A stretch of 29,089 nt of DNA, taken from positions 1 to 29,089 of the forward strand of contig UQMA01000019.1 in assembly GCA_900542055.1 (NCBI GenBank), in the 5' to 3' direction. Of the stretch, positions 7,861-15,572 are shown in pieces. A model generated the notes under the pieces. The model searched no databases, was not told the origin of the DNA, and saw only the letters and a program-made list of their open reading frames with translations. A program made the position numbers and the translations under genes. Within the stretch, counting starts at the first letter, position 1, and every line of letters starts with the position of its first letter. This stretch comes from an uncultured Azospirillum sp. (GTDB lineage: Bacteria; Pseudomonadota; Alphaproteobacteria; RF32; CAG-239).

Positions 7861-8758
7861 CAGTTTGCGCCACCGTGAACTGCCTTTGTCAAAAGACAGC
7901 TCCAATCTTTTTTTGAAGATTATGATTTCGATTTCTGTCTTTTTATTTGCTGTTACATTGGCTGGCGTTTTGGCTATTAATTCAATGTTGGTTAACTGGA
8001 ATTCCAGTATTTTGGGCTCTTTGACCGTTCAGATTATTCCTGTTAACAATTCGGATAAACAAAAAGCGAGAGATGAAACTGTTATTCAGGAGCAAAGGGC
8101 GGTTGCTTTGCTGGAAGCCATGCCGGAGGCGCATAAAGTGACACCGTTGAATGAAGAACAGCTGCAAAAATTATTGCGTCCGTGGTTGGGAGATGATGTT
8201 GATATTAATGAATTGCCTATGCCGCGTTTGATTGATGTAAAATTAAAACCGGATGCCGAGATAAATTTTAAAATTTTAGCTGAAAAGTTGGCAACGGTTG
8301 CTCCTCAGGCTTCTTTAGATAATCATAAATTATGGTTGAATAAATTGATTAATTTTGCAGCCGGCTTGAAAATGTTGGCTTTGTCCGTGTTGTTGTTGGT
8401 GGTTTGCGTTACGTCGGGAGCTATTTTTTATACAACACAAACAAGTTTGGGCTTGCATAAAGATGTTATTGAAATATTGCATCTGATGGGAGCAAAAGAT
8501 ACTTATATTGCTCAACAATATGCAAGTCGGACGGCCGTTTTGGGGCTTATCGGCGGTGTTATCGGCGTGGCTGCTGCAATACCGGCAATTTTTTTGATTG
8601 CACATTTAGCTGGGCAAATTGAAGGCGGAATTATTAACGAAGCCAATCTGTCCGCGGGAGCTTGGATGATGATTGTAAGTCTGCCGCTTTTTTCAGCTTT
8701 GGTAGCTATGCAAACCGCTTATTATACTGTTAAACGCACTTTAGAAAGACTGATGTAG
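7844..8758 (+). CDS. ftsX: Cell division protein FtsX
   Basis: Membrane subunit of FtsEX. The 304-residue protein shows the expected topology: a cytoplasmic N-terminus, a first membrane segment at about residues 23-46, a periplasmic domain of roughly 120 residues (the hydrolase-activating region), then three more hydrophobic segments at about 170-197, 222-247 and 273-292. The segment DVIEILHLMGAKDTYIAQQY before the third membrane helix is typical of FtsX and the wider MacB/FtsX fold. GGAGG inside the end of ftsE precedes the ATG. Downstream genes follow closely in the same direction, so ftsE-ftsX-8762-plsC looks like one operon. Confidence 0.95.
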   Translation: MIWKFDSLRHRELPLSKDSSNLFLKIMISISVFLFAVTLAGVLAINSMLVNWNSSILGSLTVQIIPVNNSDKQKARDETVIQEQRAVALLEAMPEAHKVTPLNEEQLQKLLRPWLGDDVDINELPMPRLIDVKLKPDAEINFKILAEKLATVAPQASLDNHKLWLNKLINFAAGLKMLALSVLLLVVCVTSGAIFYTTQTSLGLHKDVIEILHLMGAKDTYIAQQYASRTAVLGLIGGVIGVAAAIPAIFLIAHLAGQIEGGIINEANLSAGAWMMIVSLPLFSALVAMQTAYYTVKRTLERLM

Positions 8759-8761
8759 CAG

Positions 8762-9343
8762 ATGACTAAAAAACAATTGGCATTTATTTCTTTTTTTGCA
8801 TTTTTATGGTTTATAGGTTTTCTTGCTTTTGACTATAGAATTAATCATTTTTCGCAAAATTCCGATGCAAAAGCTGATGCAATCGTAATTTTGACAGGGG
8901 GGCGCAATCGTCTGAGCGCCGCAGTTAAATTGCTCAATGCTAAAAAAGCGGAAAAGATGTTTATTTCCGGCGTTGATAAAGCAATTTCGATAAAAGAACT
9001 TCAAAAGCGTAAAGATGTGGAAATTTTCAGCTCTGAAAATATTACATTGGACAAGAAATCAACCAACACAGTTGAAAATGCGCGGGAAACATCACAATGG
9101 ATAAAAGACAATCATATTCGCTCTATTTATTTGGTAACGTCAAATTATCACATGCCTCGCAGTATGGTTGAATTTCATTATTACAGTCCTAAACTCGAAA
9201 TTATTTCCTATCCGGTTTTTTCGGATAAAGTAGAGCGAAAATGGTGGAAAAGCTGGCATAGCTTTAAGCTTTTGACAGGGGAATATAATAAATTTTTATA
9301 TGTGTTGGTTAGAGATAGCCTTATTGTCAGAAAGGAGAAATAA
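8762..9343 (+). CDS. YdcF/SanA family membrane protein (DUF218)
   Basis: A 193-residue protein with one N-terminal membrane anchor (about residues 7-24) followed by an extracytoplasmic DUF218 domain. The family pattern is visible in order: DAIVILTGGRNRLSAAVKLL, MFISGVD, the STNTVENARET segment, and LVTSNYHMPRS. DUF218 proteins are linked to envelope or peptidoglycan functions, but the activity of most is not established. It starts 3 bases after the ftsX stop and its stop almost touches the plsC start, so it belongs to the ftsEX operon. A role in the envelope fits this context but is inferred. Confidence 0.88.
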   Translation: MTKKQLAFISFFAFLWFIGFLAFDYRINHFSQNSDAKADAIVILTGGRNRLSAAVKLLNAKKAEKMFISGVDKAISIKELQKRKDVEIFSSENITLDKKSTNTVENARETSQWIKDNHIRSIYLVTSNYHMPRSMVEFHYYSPKLEIISYPVFSDKVERKWWKSWHSFKLLTGEYNKFLYVLVRDSLIVRKEK

Positions 9344-9344
9344 A

Positions 9345-10112
9345 ATGGCTTTTTTGCGTTCGTTGCTCGGGAATATTTGGACCTATGGCGTTATTGCTTT
9401 CGGTGTGTTGTTTGCCAGTGTTTTGGGGTGGTTTTTACCGCAAAAATTTCATATCTATTGGTGGAACCACTTGATGCTGCCGGCAGTCGTTTGGGGCTTG
9501 CGCGTGTTCGGTGGTTTGAAAGTGGAATTTCGCGGACTCGAAAATTTGAATAATAAGGCTGTTTATGCCTGCAAACATGAATCAGCATGGGAAACTTATG
9601 TGTTGACTACGGTTCTTGATAAGGCAACAATGATTTTGAAAAAAGAATTAACGTATATTCCTTTTTTCGGATGGGCCGCAGCCTTGTATGGTTTGATTGC
9701 GGTAGACAGATCGGCGGGGGCTTCGGCAATGAAAAAAATGTTGAACGAGGCTAAAAAATCAGTTGATAAAGGTCATCCGATTGTTATTTTTCCCGAAGGT
9801 CATCGTGTGCCTGCCGGTACATGCCTGAAGTATAAACCCGGTTTTTTGTTTTTGGCACAAAATTTAAATATGCCTATAGTTCCTGTTGCTCTAAACAGCG
9901 GTATGTTTTGGCCGCGTAGCTCTTTCAGCCATATTTCAGGAAAAATTATTGTTGAATTTTTACCGGCAATGCAGCCTCACGGCGATAAAAACGAATTTAT
10001 TGCCGAATTGCAAAAACGTATTGAAGATAAATGTACGGAACTGAATGCCGAAGCTATGCGCGATTATCCGGCTTGCAAAGTTAATTTTGCCGGAAAGAAA
10101 AATGAAAATTAA
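9345..10112 (+). CDS. plsC: 1-acyl-sn-glycerol-3-phosphate acyltransferase
   Basis: Membrane enzyme that adds the second acyl chain to lysophosphatidic acid, giving phosphatidic acid for phospholipid synthesis. The 255-residue protein has hydrophobic N-terminal segments (about 11-30 and 43-57). The catalytic motif appears as His78-x4-Glu83 (HESAWE) where the general family has HX4D; Glu here is, to my knowledge, usual in alphaproteobacterial PlsC. The substrate-binding motif is FPEGHR (149-154), where FPEGTR is common. I chose the ATG at 9345 because AAAGGAG lies directly upstream. It is the last gene of the ftsEX operon, and its stop codon overlaps the stop of rsmD on the other strand. Confidence 0.93.
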   Translation: MAFLRSLLGNIWTYGVIAFGVLFASVLGWFLPQKFHIYWWNHLMLPAVVWGLRVFGGLKVEFRGLENLNNKAVYACKHESAWETYVLTTVLDKATMILKKELTYIPFFGWAAALYGLIAVDRSAGASAMKKMLNEAKKSVDKGHPIVIFPEGHRVPAGTCLKYKPGFLFLAQNLNMPIVPVALNSGMFWPRSSFSHISGKIIVEFLPAMQPHGDKNEFIAELQKRIEDKCTELNAEAMRDYPACKVNFAGKKNEN

Positions 10113-10654
10113 ATTTTTAATTCCAGAAACCAAAACATGGCAATTCCATAGCGTCTGTTTTCAATAAGTTGCATTTCGGCAGGAATATCCAAAGTTTCAT
10201 CTTGCGCGGTTTCAACAATGCAAATTCCGTCGTTTTTTAGCCATTTTTGCTTGATTATTTCAATTAAGGCTTTAGAGCTGAGTTCTTGGTGATAAGGCGC
10301 ATCAAGAAAAATTATATCAAAGGCGCTTTTTACAGTCGGCAAACGAGCGGCATTGGCTTTTAGCAAAGTTATTTTGCTTTTTTCATTAGAAAAGAGCAAA
10401 GCATTTTTAGAGGCAGAAGAAATGTCTATATCAACGAGGGTGACCGATTTTGCTCCGCGTGATAAAGCTTCAAAAGCAAAAGCTCCGGTTCCTGCAAAAA
10501 TATCTGCAAGATTTACAACATTCCATGGCTTTTTCAATTTTGAAAATAGAATATTGAAAACAGACTCTCTAGCTTTGTCAGCTGTAGGGCGGACATTTTC
10601 CGAAAGCGGCGAATAAAGTTTTTTACCGCGGTAGAGCCCGCCGATAATCCTCAT
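10109..10654 (-). CDS. rsmD: 16S rRNA (guanine-966-N2) methyltransferase
   Basis: S-adenosylmethionine-dependent enzyme that methylates G966 of 16S rRNA during small-subunit assembly. The 181-residue protein starts with the family hallmark MRIIGGLYRGKKL and the following RPTADKARESVFNIL. The SAM-binding motif is DIFAGTGAFAFEALSRGA, and the catalytic motif IV reads DAPYH instead of the more common DPPY. The start codon overlaps the rluB stop as ATGA, so the two are coupled. The gene ends over the last bases of plsC with no terminator between them. Confidence 0.94.
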   Translation of the reverse strand: MRIIGGLYRGKKLYSPLSENVRPTADKARESVFNILFSKLKKPWNVVNLADIFAGTGAFAFEALSRGAKSVTLVDIDISSASKNALLFSNEKSKITLLKANAARLPTVKSAFDIIFLDAPYHQELSSKALIEIIKQKWLKNDGICIVETAQDETLDIPAEMQLIENRRYGIAMFWFLELKI

Positions 10655-11370
10655 AGTTCGAACCTTCCGCCGAGCTGTTCGCGTAAAACTTTTTGCGGAA
10701 CTTCACGAACTTCGCCTTTTTTAAGTCCTCCCAGTTGAAATGGCCCGTAAGAAAGCCTGATAAGTCTGGCTACGTCTAAACCGATGTGCTGCATTAAGCG
10801 GCGTATTTCGCGGTTTTTTCCTTCAGTTAATGTAACCGTTAGCCAAGTGTTGGTGCCTTGAGTGCTATCGGAGGCGATTTTTACAGGACCGTAATTAATA
10901 CCATCAATTGTGACACCGTTAGCTAAAGAATCAAATTTTTCCTGCGTTACAAAACCATGGACTTTTACTTTGTATCTTCGACTCCAGCCGTTTTGCGGAA
11001 GTTCTAACATTCTGGACAGTTCACCGTTATTGGTTAGCAACAGCAGACCTTCGGAGTTGAGGTCAAGCCTTCCTACCGAGATAACGCGCGGCATTCCTTC
11101 CGGCAAGTTGTCGAAAACCGTCGGACGCGAAGCGTCTTTATGTGATGTAATTAAACCAATCGGTTTATAATAAAGCCAGAGTCTGGTTTTTTCGATGGTT
11201 GGAAGTTTTTCGCCATCCAGCAAAATTTTTTCACTGCCGTCAACGTTAAAAGCGGGTGAGCTGATGGTTTCACCATTAACGGTAATGCGCTTTTGGAGAA
11301 TTAATTCTTCTGCCGCGCGCCGTGAACATACGCCTGAACGTGCTATAAATTTAGCTATTCTTTCACTCAT
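10651..11370 (-). CDS. rluB: 23S rRNA pseudouridine synthase, RluB/RsuA family
   Basis: Converts a uridine in rRNA to pseudouridine. The 239-residue protein has an N-terminal S4 RNA-binding domain (about residues 1-60: RIAKFIARSGVCSRRAAEELI), then the catalytic domain with GRLDLNSEGLLLLT, where the Asp of GRLD is the catalytic residue. The late motif TEGKNREIRRLMQHIG is typical of the RluB/E/F-RsuA group. RluB (position 2605) is the likeliest member by context and length, but RsuA cannot be excluded. I use the ATG at 11370, with GAGG 10 bases upstream; an in-frame TTG three codons earlier is too close to that site. Coupled to rsmD by ATGA. Confidence 0.9.
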   Translation of the reverse strand: MSERIAKFIARSGVCSRRAAEELILQKRITVNGETISSPAFNVDGSEKILLDGEKLPTIEKTRLWLYYKPIGLITSHKDASRPTVFDNLPEGMPRVISVGRLDLNSEGLLLLTNNGELSRMLELPQNGWSRRYKVKVHGFVTQEKFDSLANGVTIDGINYGPVKIASDSTQGTNTWLTVTLTEGKNREIRRLMQHIGLDVARLIRLSYGPFQLGGLKKGEVREVPQKVLREQLGGRFEL

Positions 11371-11429
11371 TTTAAGCAATCCTCAATAAATTTTCGTGTA
11401 TCATATATGAAGCATGGAGAAAAATAAAG

Positions 11430-11891
11430 ATGAATCCGCAAGAGTATATGCAAATAGCGTTAAAACAAGCGCAAAAAGCTTTTGATTGTGATGAAGTTCC
11501 GGTCGGAGCGGTGGTGGTTAATCCTGTTGACGGCAAGATTGTGGCAAAAGGATATAATCATTGCGAACATGGAGGAAACGCTTTTGCTCATGCCGAAATT
11601 GAAGCTATGCGCAAAGCTTGCCGCAAACTGAAACAGAATCGGCTGAGGGATATGGTTTTATATGTCACTTTAGAACCGTGCACCATGTGTGCGGCTGCGA
11701 TTTCATTTATGCGGATTTCAAAGGTGTATTTTGGCGCAACTGATGCTAAAGGAGGTGCGGTTGTGAGCGGAGTTCGCTTTTTTGAGGCGGATACCTGTCA
11801 TCACAGTCCTGATATTGAAGGCGGAATTTTAAGTGAAGAATCGGCTGCAATATTGAAAAAATTTTTTTATAATAAGCGGAAAAAATTGTAG
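11430..11891 (+). CDS. tadA: tRNA adenosine(34) deaminase
   Basis: Deaminates A34 to inosine in the anticodon of tRNA-Arg(ACG), which allows one tRNA to read several Arg codons. The 153-residue protein carries the zinc/catalytic motif HAE (residues 54-56) and the zinc-binding PCTMC (Cys84, Cys87). The C-terminal segment FGATDAKGGAVVSG matches TadA rather than cytidine or guanine deaminases. GGAG lies 10 bases before the start. It diverges from rluB across 59 bases, which must contain both promoters; I see no clear boxes there. Confidence 0.95.
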   Translation: MNPQEYMQIALKQAQKAFDCDEVPVGAVVVNPVDGKIVAKGYNHCEHGGNAFAHAEIEAMRKACRKLKQNRLRDMVLYVTLEPCTMCAAAISFMRISKVYFGATDAKGGAVVSGVRFFEADTCHHSPDIEGGILSEESAAILKKFFYNKRKKL

Positions 11892-11965
11892 ACAAATATC
11901 ATATAAATATGACGAAGGGCTATTCTTAATGTAATCTTTAGACAGAAAATTGAAGCGGAGGCGCG

Positions 11966-12436
11966 ATGAAATATAATAAAGTTGTTTTTACAAAAGTTTC
12001 TCCCGAAATAAGCAAAAGTCACCGGCGCTTTTTTGATCGTCATGTCCGCAAGGCTTTTGTTCAATATTTAGCTTATACAAATTGGTTTGATGGTGTTTTA
12101 ACCGAAAAAGAAATTATCGAAGCCAAAAAAGGATATTTACCTAAAGATCTTGATATTCATCACATTTTTCCGCTGTCTGGCTCAGAAAGTAAGGATGTTA
12201 ATTCTTTTACAAATTTAACCGTTTTACATAAATCTACTCATATTGCCATTAATCGAAATATATTCTATCCTCAATTGAAAGACATCAGCAGTATGCCGGA
12301 AGGAAAAACGCGCGAGATTTATATTCCTCTTTTTAAGCCGGTCGATGCCGGAAGAATTATAGCGATAAGAAACGAAAAAAATCGCGGAAAATGGCAAATG
12401 CTGAAAAAGCCTCCACGAAATATTGACGGACGTTGA
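11966..12436 (+). CDS. HNH-type nuclease-like protein
   Basis: A 156-residue protein with a recognisable HNH (beta-beta-alpha-metal) core: D64-I-H65-H66-IFPLSG, then Asn83 in NSFTNLTVL, His88 and His92. These provide the general base and metal-binding positions of HNH endonucleases. The N-terminal 60 residues are basic (KSHRRFFDRHVRK), suitable for nucleic-acid contact, and the C-terminal part is also basic. There is no partner methylase, immunity gene, toxin-like domain or phage gene next to it. A strong GGAGG precedes the start. It lies between tadA and the division gene ftsB, an unusual place for a nuclease. The target and the role are unknown. Confidence 0.75.
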   Translation: MKYNKVVFTKVSPEISKSHRRFFDRHVRKAFVQYLAYTNWFDGVLTEKEIIEAKKGYLPKDLDIHHIFPLSGSESKDVNSFTNLTVLHKSTHIAINRNIFYPQLKDISSMPEGKTREIYIPLFKPVDAGRIIAIRNEKNRGKWQMLKKPPRNIDGR

Positions 12437-12460
12437 CAAAAAATAAACAGAAGTTACTAA
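12433..12460 (+). promoter_or_regulatory. Possible promoter for the ftsB/M23/bactofilin block
   Basis: A perfect TTGACA (12433-12438) overlaps the stop of the HNH gene. The -10 at a 16-base spacing, TACTAA, is poor, so only the -35 is convincing. Confidence 0.3.
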
Positions 12461-12520
12461 ATATTAATAAAGACTCTTTTAGAATGTCGACAAGTTGGTT
12501 GAGTGGGGTAAATAATAAAA

Positions 12521-12838
12521 ATGGGACTATGGCAAGACATAAAATACCGTATAAAAAAATCATGGCTGCTTATACTGCCTGTCATGATGTTTTCTTATTT
12601 TGGTTTTTATGCTTTTTGCGGAGAACGCGGGTATCAAAAATATTTATATTTGCAAAAAGAAGTTGAATACGCAAAAACAATTGCCAATCAATATCAACAT
12701 AAAAAAGAAGTTTTAAATGCCGAAGTCAAAATGCTGTCTCCGGGGAGTCTGGATCTTGATATGCTTGATGAACGCGCCCGTATGGTTCTTAATTTGGCGG
12801 GTGATGGTGAGTTTGTGATTCTTGACGATGAAAAATAA
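12521..12838 (+). CDS. ftsB: Septum formation initiator protein (FtsB/DivIC family)
   Basis: Small bitopic division protein that in known systems joins FtsL and FtsQ to activate septal peptidoglycan synthesis. The 105-residue protein has a short cytoplasmic N-terminus, one membrane segment (about residues 14-31), a short coiled-coil region and the family's distal motif LDMLDERARMVLNLAGDGEFVIL, which is the best evidence. The length is typical. The Shine-Dalgarno is weak and distant (GGGG about 12 bases upstream). The following genes encode an M23 peptidase and a bactofilin, so the context is envelope growth and division. Confidence 0.85.
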   Translation: MGLWQDIKYRIKKSWLLILPVMMFSYFGFYAFCGERGYQKYLYLQKEVEYAKTIANQYQHKKEVLNAEVKMLSPGSLDLDMLDERARMVLNLAGDGEFVILDDEK

Positions 12839-12938
12839 ATAACGTGTCGACTCGGCTTTTTCCATAGGTTACAAAAAAAAACTGTATTTTGTTGTTTTTT
12901 TTTGCTATATCTAATCTCCGACAGGAAAATTAGAAAGC

Positions 12939-14165
12939 ATGAAAAAACTACGGAAAAAAATAACTCCGAAGCCTATGCATTATTCTGATAAAAAGCCTTT
13001 CTTTTCCGATAAAGAAATAATATTCAGAAGCAATGGGCGCGCCAGAGTGTGGAATATATCATCCAAACTGCAATTGATAACCTTAATTTTGGTTATTTTT
13101 GTTGCGGTGTGGAGTGGTTATTCTTATCATATGTATCACCGCTCAGGCCGCATTATTACCCGCAAAAACAATGAACTGACAGCTACACGCGATGCCTATA
13201 CGAATTTAATGGGCGATTTTGTGGTTCTGCAAAGCAATATTGCACAGATGATTAAAAATCTGGATGAGGAAAAGGGCAAAAAAGTTAATGTGGAACAATA
13301 CAAACAACAGGCCAGCTTGGTTGAAGAAAAAGTAAAGCAAATTACAAGCCAGTCAGAACTTATCGATCCGTCTAAACTGGAAGAAAAAGCAAATTTGAAT
13401 GAAGTGTCTTTACAAAGAGATATTGCTGTTTCGGAAAGAGATGAGCTTCGCCGCCGTTTGGTCGAAATGCAGCGCATGGTTGAAGACATTCGAAAAGCGG
13501 AAATGGATGTTTTAGATAAGGTATCGCAAATTGCAGAGCGTGAAATGGGAAAAATTAAAAGTGCTATCAGCGCTATTAATGCTCCTTTGAAAAAGCGCGG
13601 ATTGTATTTTAATGCAATGGCCAATAACAAAAAACAGCGCGGGAGCGGCGGTCCGTATATTCCTGCGGAAAATACTTTTTTGCAGGAGAAAAAAGTGGGA
13701 GATAAAGTCAGTCGTTTATATGAAACGGTTGATGATGTTTCTTATTACCGCGAAGTTTTGAAATATATTCCAATGGGAAAACCTGTTTGGAGTTTGTGGG
13801 TTTCATCTCCTTACGGGGTTCGTTCCGATCCGTTTAAGAAAACAAAAGCTTATCACAAAGGTGTGGATTTAGCCGGACGGACAGGAAATAAAATTAAAAC
13901 TATGGCAAAAGGAAAAGTCATTAAAGTGGAATATAACAAAAGCTATGGCAATTTGGTTATGATTGACCACGGAAACGGTTTTGTTACCAAGTATGCTCAT
14001 ATGCATAAAGCTTATGTTCAAAAAGGGCAGCATTTGGAAATAGGAGATGCTGTCGGTGAAATGGGATCTACCGGACGTTCGACGGGACCGCATTTGCATT
14101 ATGAAATTTTATATCAGGGAAAAGATGTCGATCCGATGCCATTTATAAAAGCAAAAGCTTCATAG
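12939..14165 (+). CDS. Membrane-anchored M23 family metallopeptidase
   Basis: Predicted peptidoglycan endopeptidase anchored in the inner membrane. The 408-residue protein has a basic N-terminus, one membrane segment (about residues 45-62), a long coiled coil (about 75-225) and a C-terminal LytM/M23 domain. Zinc ligands are visible in HKGVD (His306, Asp310) and in the C-terminal HLHYE (His385 and His387), with YAHMHK between; the catalytic set appears complete, so it should be active. The coiled coil with an M23 domain recalls DipM/EnvC-like or bactofilin-partner enzymes. Bactofilin follows after 9 bases, which supports a shared role in localised wall remodelling. A GC-poor 100-base leader precedes it. 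Confidence 0.92.
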   Translation: MKKLRKKITPKPMHYSDKKPFFSDKEIIFRSNGRARVWNISSKLQLITLILVIFVAVWSGYSYHMYHRSGRIITRKNNELTATRDAYTNLMGDFVVLQSNIAQMIKNLDEEKGKKVNVEQYKQQASLVEEKVKQITSQSELIDPSKLEEKANLNEVSLQRDIAVSERDELRRRLVEMQRMVEDIRKAEMDVLDKVSQIAEREMGKIKSAISAINAPLKKRGLYFNAMANNKKQRGSGGPYIPAENTFLQEKKVGDKVSRLYETVDDVSYYREVLKYIPMGKPVWSLWVSSPYGVRSDPFKKTKAYHKGVDLAGRTGNKIKTMAKGKVIKVEYNKSYGNLVMIDHGNGFVTKYAHMHKAYVQKGQHLEIGDAVGEMGSTGRSTGPHLHYEILYQGKDVDPMPFIKAKAS

Positions 14166-14174
14166 GAGATAAAA

Positions 14175-14624
14175 ATGAAAAAATTGAGAAAAACCATATA
14201 TTTGAAAATAGCACGCTTTTTAGGGCGCGGCAAAAACAGTATGTCGGTTCCTGCAATTATTGCCGAAAATACAACGGTTAAAGGCAATATTAATTCTACG
14301 GGAACTTTGCATGTAGACGGCACAATTGAAGGCGATATCAATTGCGAGGAATTGATTATCGGTGTTAAAGGCTCTGTTACGGGAACTGTAAAAGCGCAAA
14401 ATATGCACCTTTACGGCGCATTGCTGGGCAAAGCAATTGTTGATAGTTTATTCATTGCTAACACGGCTCGCTTATTGGGAGATGCCAGCCACAATACAAT
14501 AGCCATTGAACCTGGGGCGTATATTGAAGGACGCTGCATTAAAACCAAACCTGCTTTGAAAGTTGTTGACAGTACAACCGGCAGTACACCCAGAATCACA
14601 ACAGCGGCTAAAACAGCTGAGTAG
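14175..14624 (+). CDS. Bactofilin family cytoskeletal protein
   Basis: Polymer-forming protein that assembles into filaments or sheets on the inner membrane and recruits wall enzymes. The 149-residue protein has a basic, partly hydrophobic N-terminus (membrane-binding in some bactofilins), then the right-handed beta-helix core (about residues 28-115) with the typical pattern TTVKGNINSTGTLHVDGTIEGD, and a disordered Thr/Ala/Lys tail. It lies directly after the M23 peptidase. Bactofilin next to M23 is a known conserved arrangement, and in several bacteria the two proteins work together in cell shape. Confidence 0.94.
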   Translation: MKKLRKTIYLKIARFLGRGKNSMSVPAIIAENTTVKGNINSTGTLHVDGTIEGDINCEELIIGVKGSVTGTVKAQNMHLYGALLGKAIVDSLFIANTARLLGDASHNTIAIEPGAYIEGRCIKTKPALKVVDSTTGSTPRITTAAKTAE

Positions 14625-14629
14625 TTGCA

Positions 14630-15115
14630 ATGTCGGCAAAAAAAATAAAATCTGATTTTATATCGGTGGGGCAAGTCGCACAGAATCGGCGTGCTTCATT
14701 TGATTATTATATCTCTGAAAGATTTACTGCCGGATTGGAGTTGACTGGAACAGAAGTAAAATCTCTGCGTTTGGGACATGCCAATATAACGGATGCTTTT
14801 GGTATTGAAAAGGGCGGAGAATTATATATTTCAAATATGTTTATTGCGGAATATGCCAATAAAGGGTATGCCAGTCATGCCGAAAAACGTGATAGAAAAT
14901 TATTGTTAACCAAAAAAGAAGTTAATGATATCTTGGGCTCAATTGCCAAAAAAGGTACGACATTGGTTGCTATCAGGTTGTTTTTTAACGAGAAGGGCCG
15001 TGCAAAGCTTGAAGTCGGACTTGGTGTCGGTAAGAAACTTTATGATAAACGCGAAACTGAAAAAACAAGAGATTGGAATCGTGAAAAAGCCCGCGTTATG
15101 GCAAAATATTCTTAA
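14630..15115 (+). CDS. smpB: SsrA-binding protein SmpB
   Basis: Binds tmRNA and brings it to stalled ribosomes for trans-translation. The 161-residue protein shows the family features: AQNRRASFDYYISERFTAGLEL near the N-terminus, GTEVKSLR, the ANITDAF segment, the central EYANKGYASHAEKRDRKLLL, and a basic C-terminal tail (KLYDKRETEKTRDWNREKAR) that enters the ribosomal decoding centre. It starts 5 bases after bactofilin and is probably cotranscribed. The tmRNA gene itself (ssrA) is not in the window. Confidence 0.97.
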   Translation: MSAKKIKSDFISVGQVAQNRRASFDYYISERFTAGLELTGTEVKSLRLGHANITDAFGIEKGGELYISNMFIAEYANKGYASHAEKRDRKLLLTKKEVNDILGSIAKKGTTLVAIRLFFNEKGRAKLEVGLGVGKKLYDKRETEKTRDWNREKARVMAKYS

Positions 15116-15116
15116 A

Positions 15117-15572
15117 ATGTTTGATGTCAAACTAAGAAAAGATGAAAACGTTTTATGTTGCTTGAAAAGCAATGTTTATCAATATATAGGAATGTATTTT
15201 ATGGCGCTTTTTATAGCGGCAGGTTTCTTTTTGACTTCATCTGCACAAGGATTTTTTGACGTTTTATTTCAATGTTTGCTGATGTTTTATTGTCTTCTGT
15301 ATCCGGCTTGTCAAAAAGTTGTTTTTACCAACCGTAGGGTTATATGCAGAGGAGGCTGGCGCCTTTTTCGAGAACAATCATTTGCCTTACCGGAAATCAA
15401 AATTATTTATAATCCTATAATTAGGCTGTTCTTCAAAAGACATTATGCACTGAATTTATCGGAAGACGGAAATAAAATGTGGGTTACTGGAATTGCTATA
15501 AATTCCGAACAAATGAGTTTTATAAAGCATAAATATACAGCTGTTGAGCAAAGCAATTGGCTTTGGAACTAA
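15117..15572 (+). CDS. Small membrane protein with a bacterial PH-like domain
   Basis: A 151-residue protein with two hydrophobic segments (about residues 22-40 and 47-66), followed by a soluble domain starting VVFTNRRVICRGGWRLFREQ. This is the characteristic entry to bacterial PH-like (YdbT/DUF304-type) domains: a T-N-R-R turn, then a beta strand and a Glu-rich turn. The function of such proteins is mostly unknown. The reading frame is open further upstream inside smpB, but the ATG at 15117, one base after the smpB stop, is the sensible start; it has no Shine-Dalgarno and may rely on coupling to smpB. Its stop abuts the uvrB stop with no intervening base. Confidence 0.72.
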   Translation: MFDVKLRKDENVLCCLKSNVYQYIGMYFMALFIAAGFFLTSSAQGFFDVLFQCLLMFYCLLYPACQKVVFTNRRVICRGGWRLFREQSFALPEIKIIYNPIIRLFFKRHYALNLSEDGNKMWVTGIAINSEQMSFIKHKYTAVEQSNWLWN

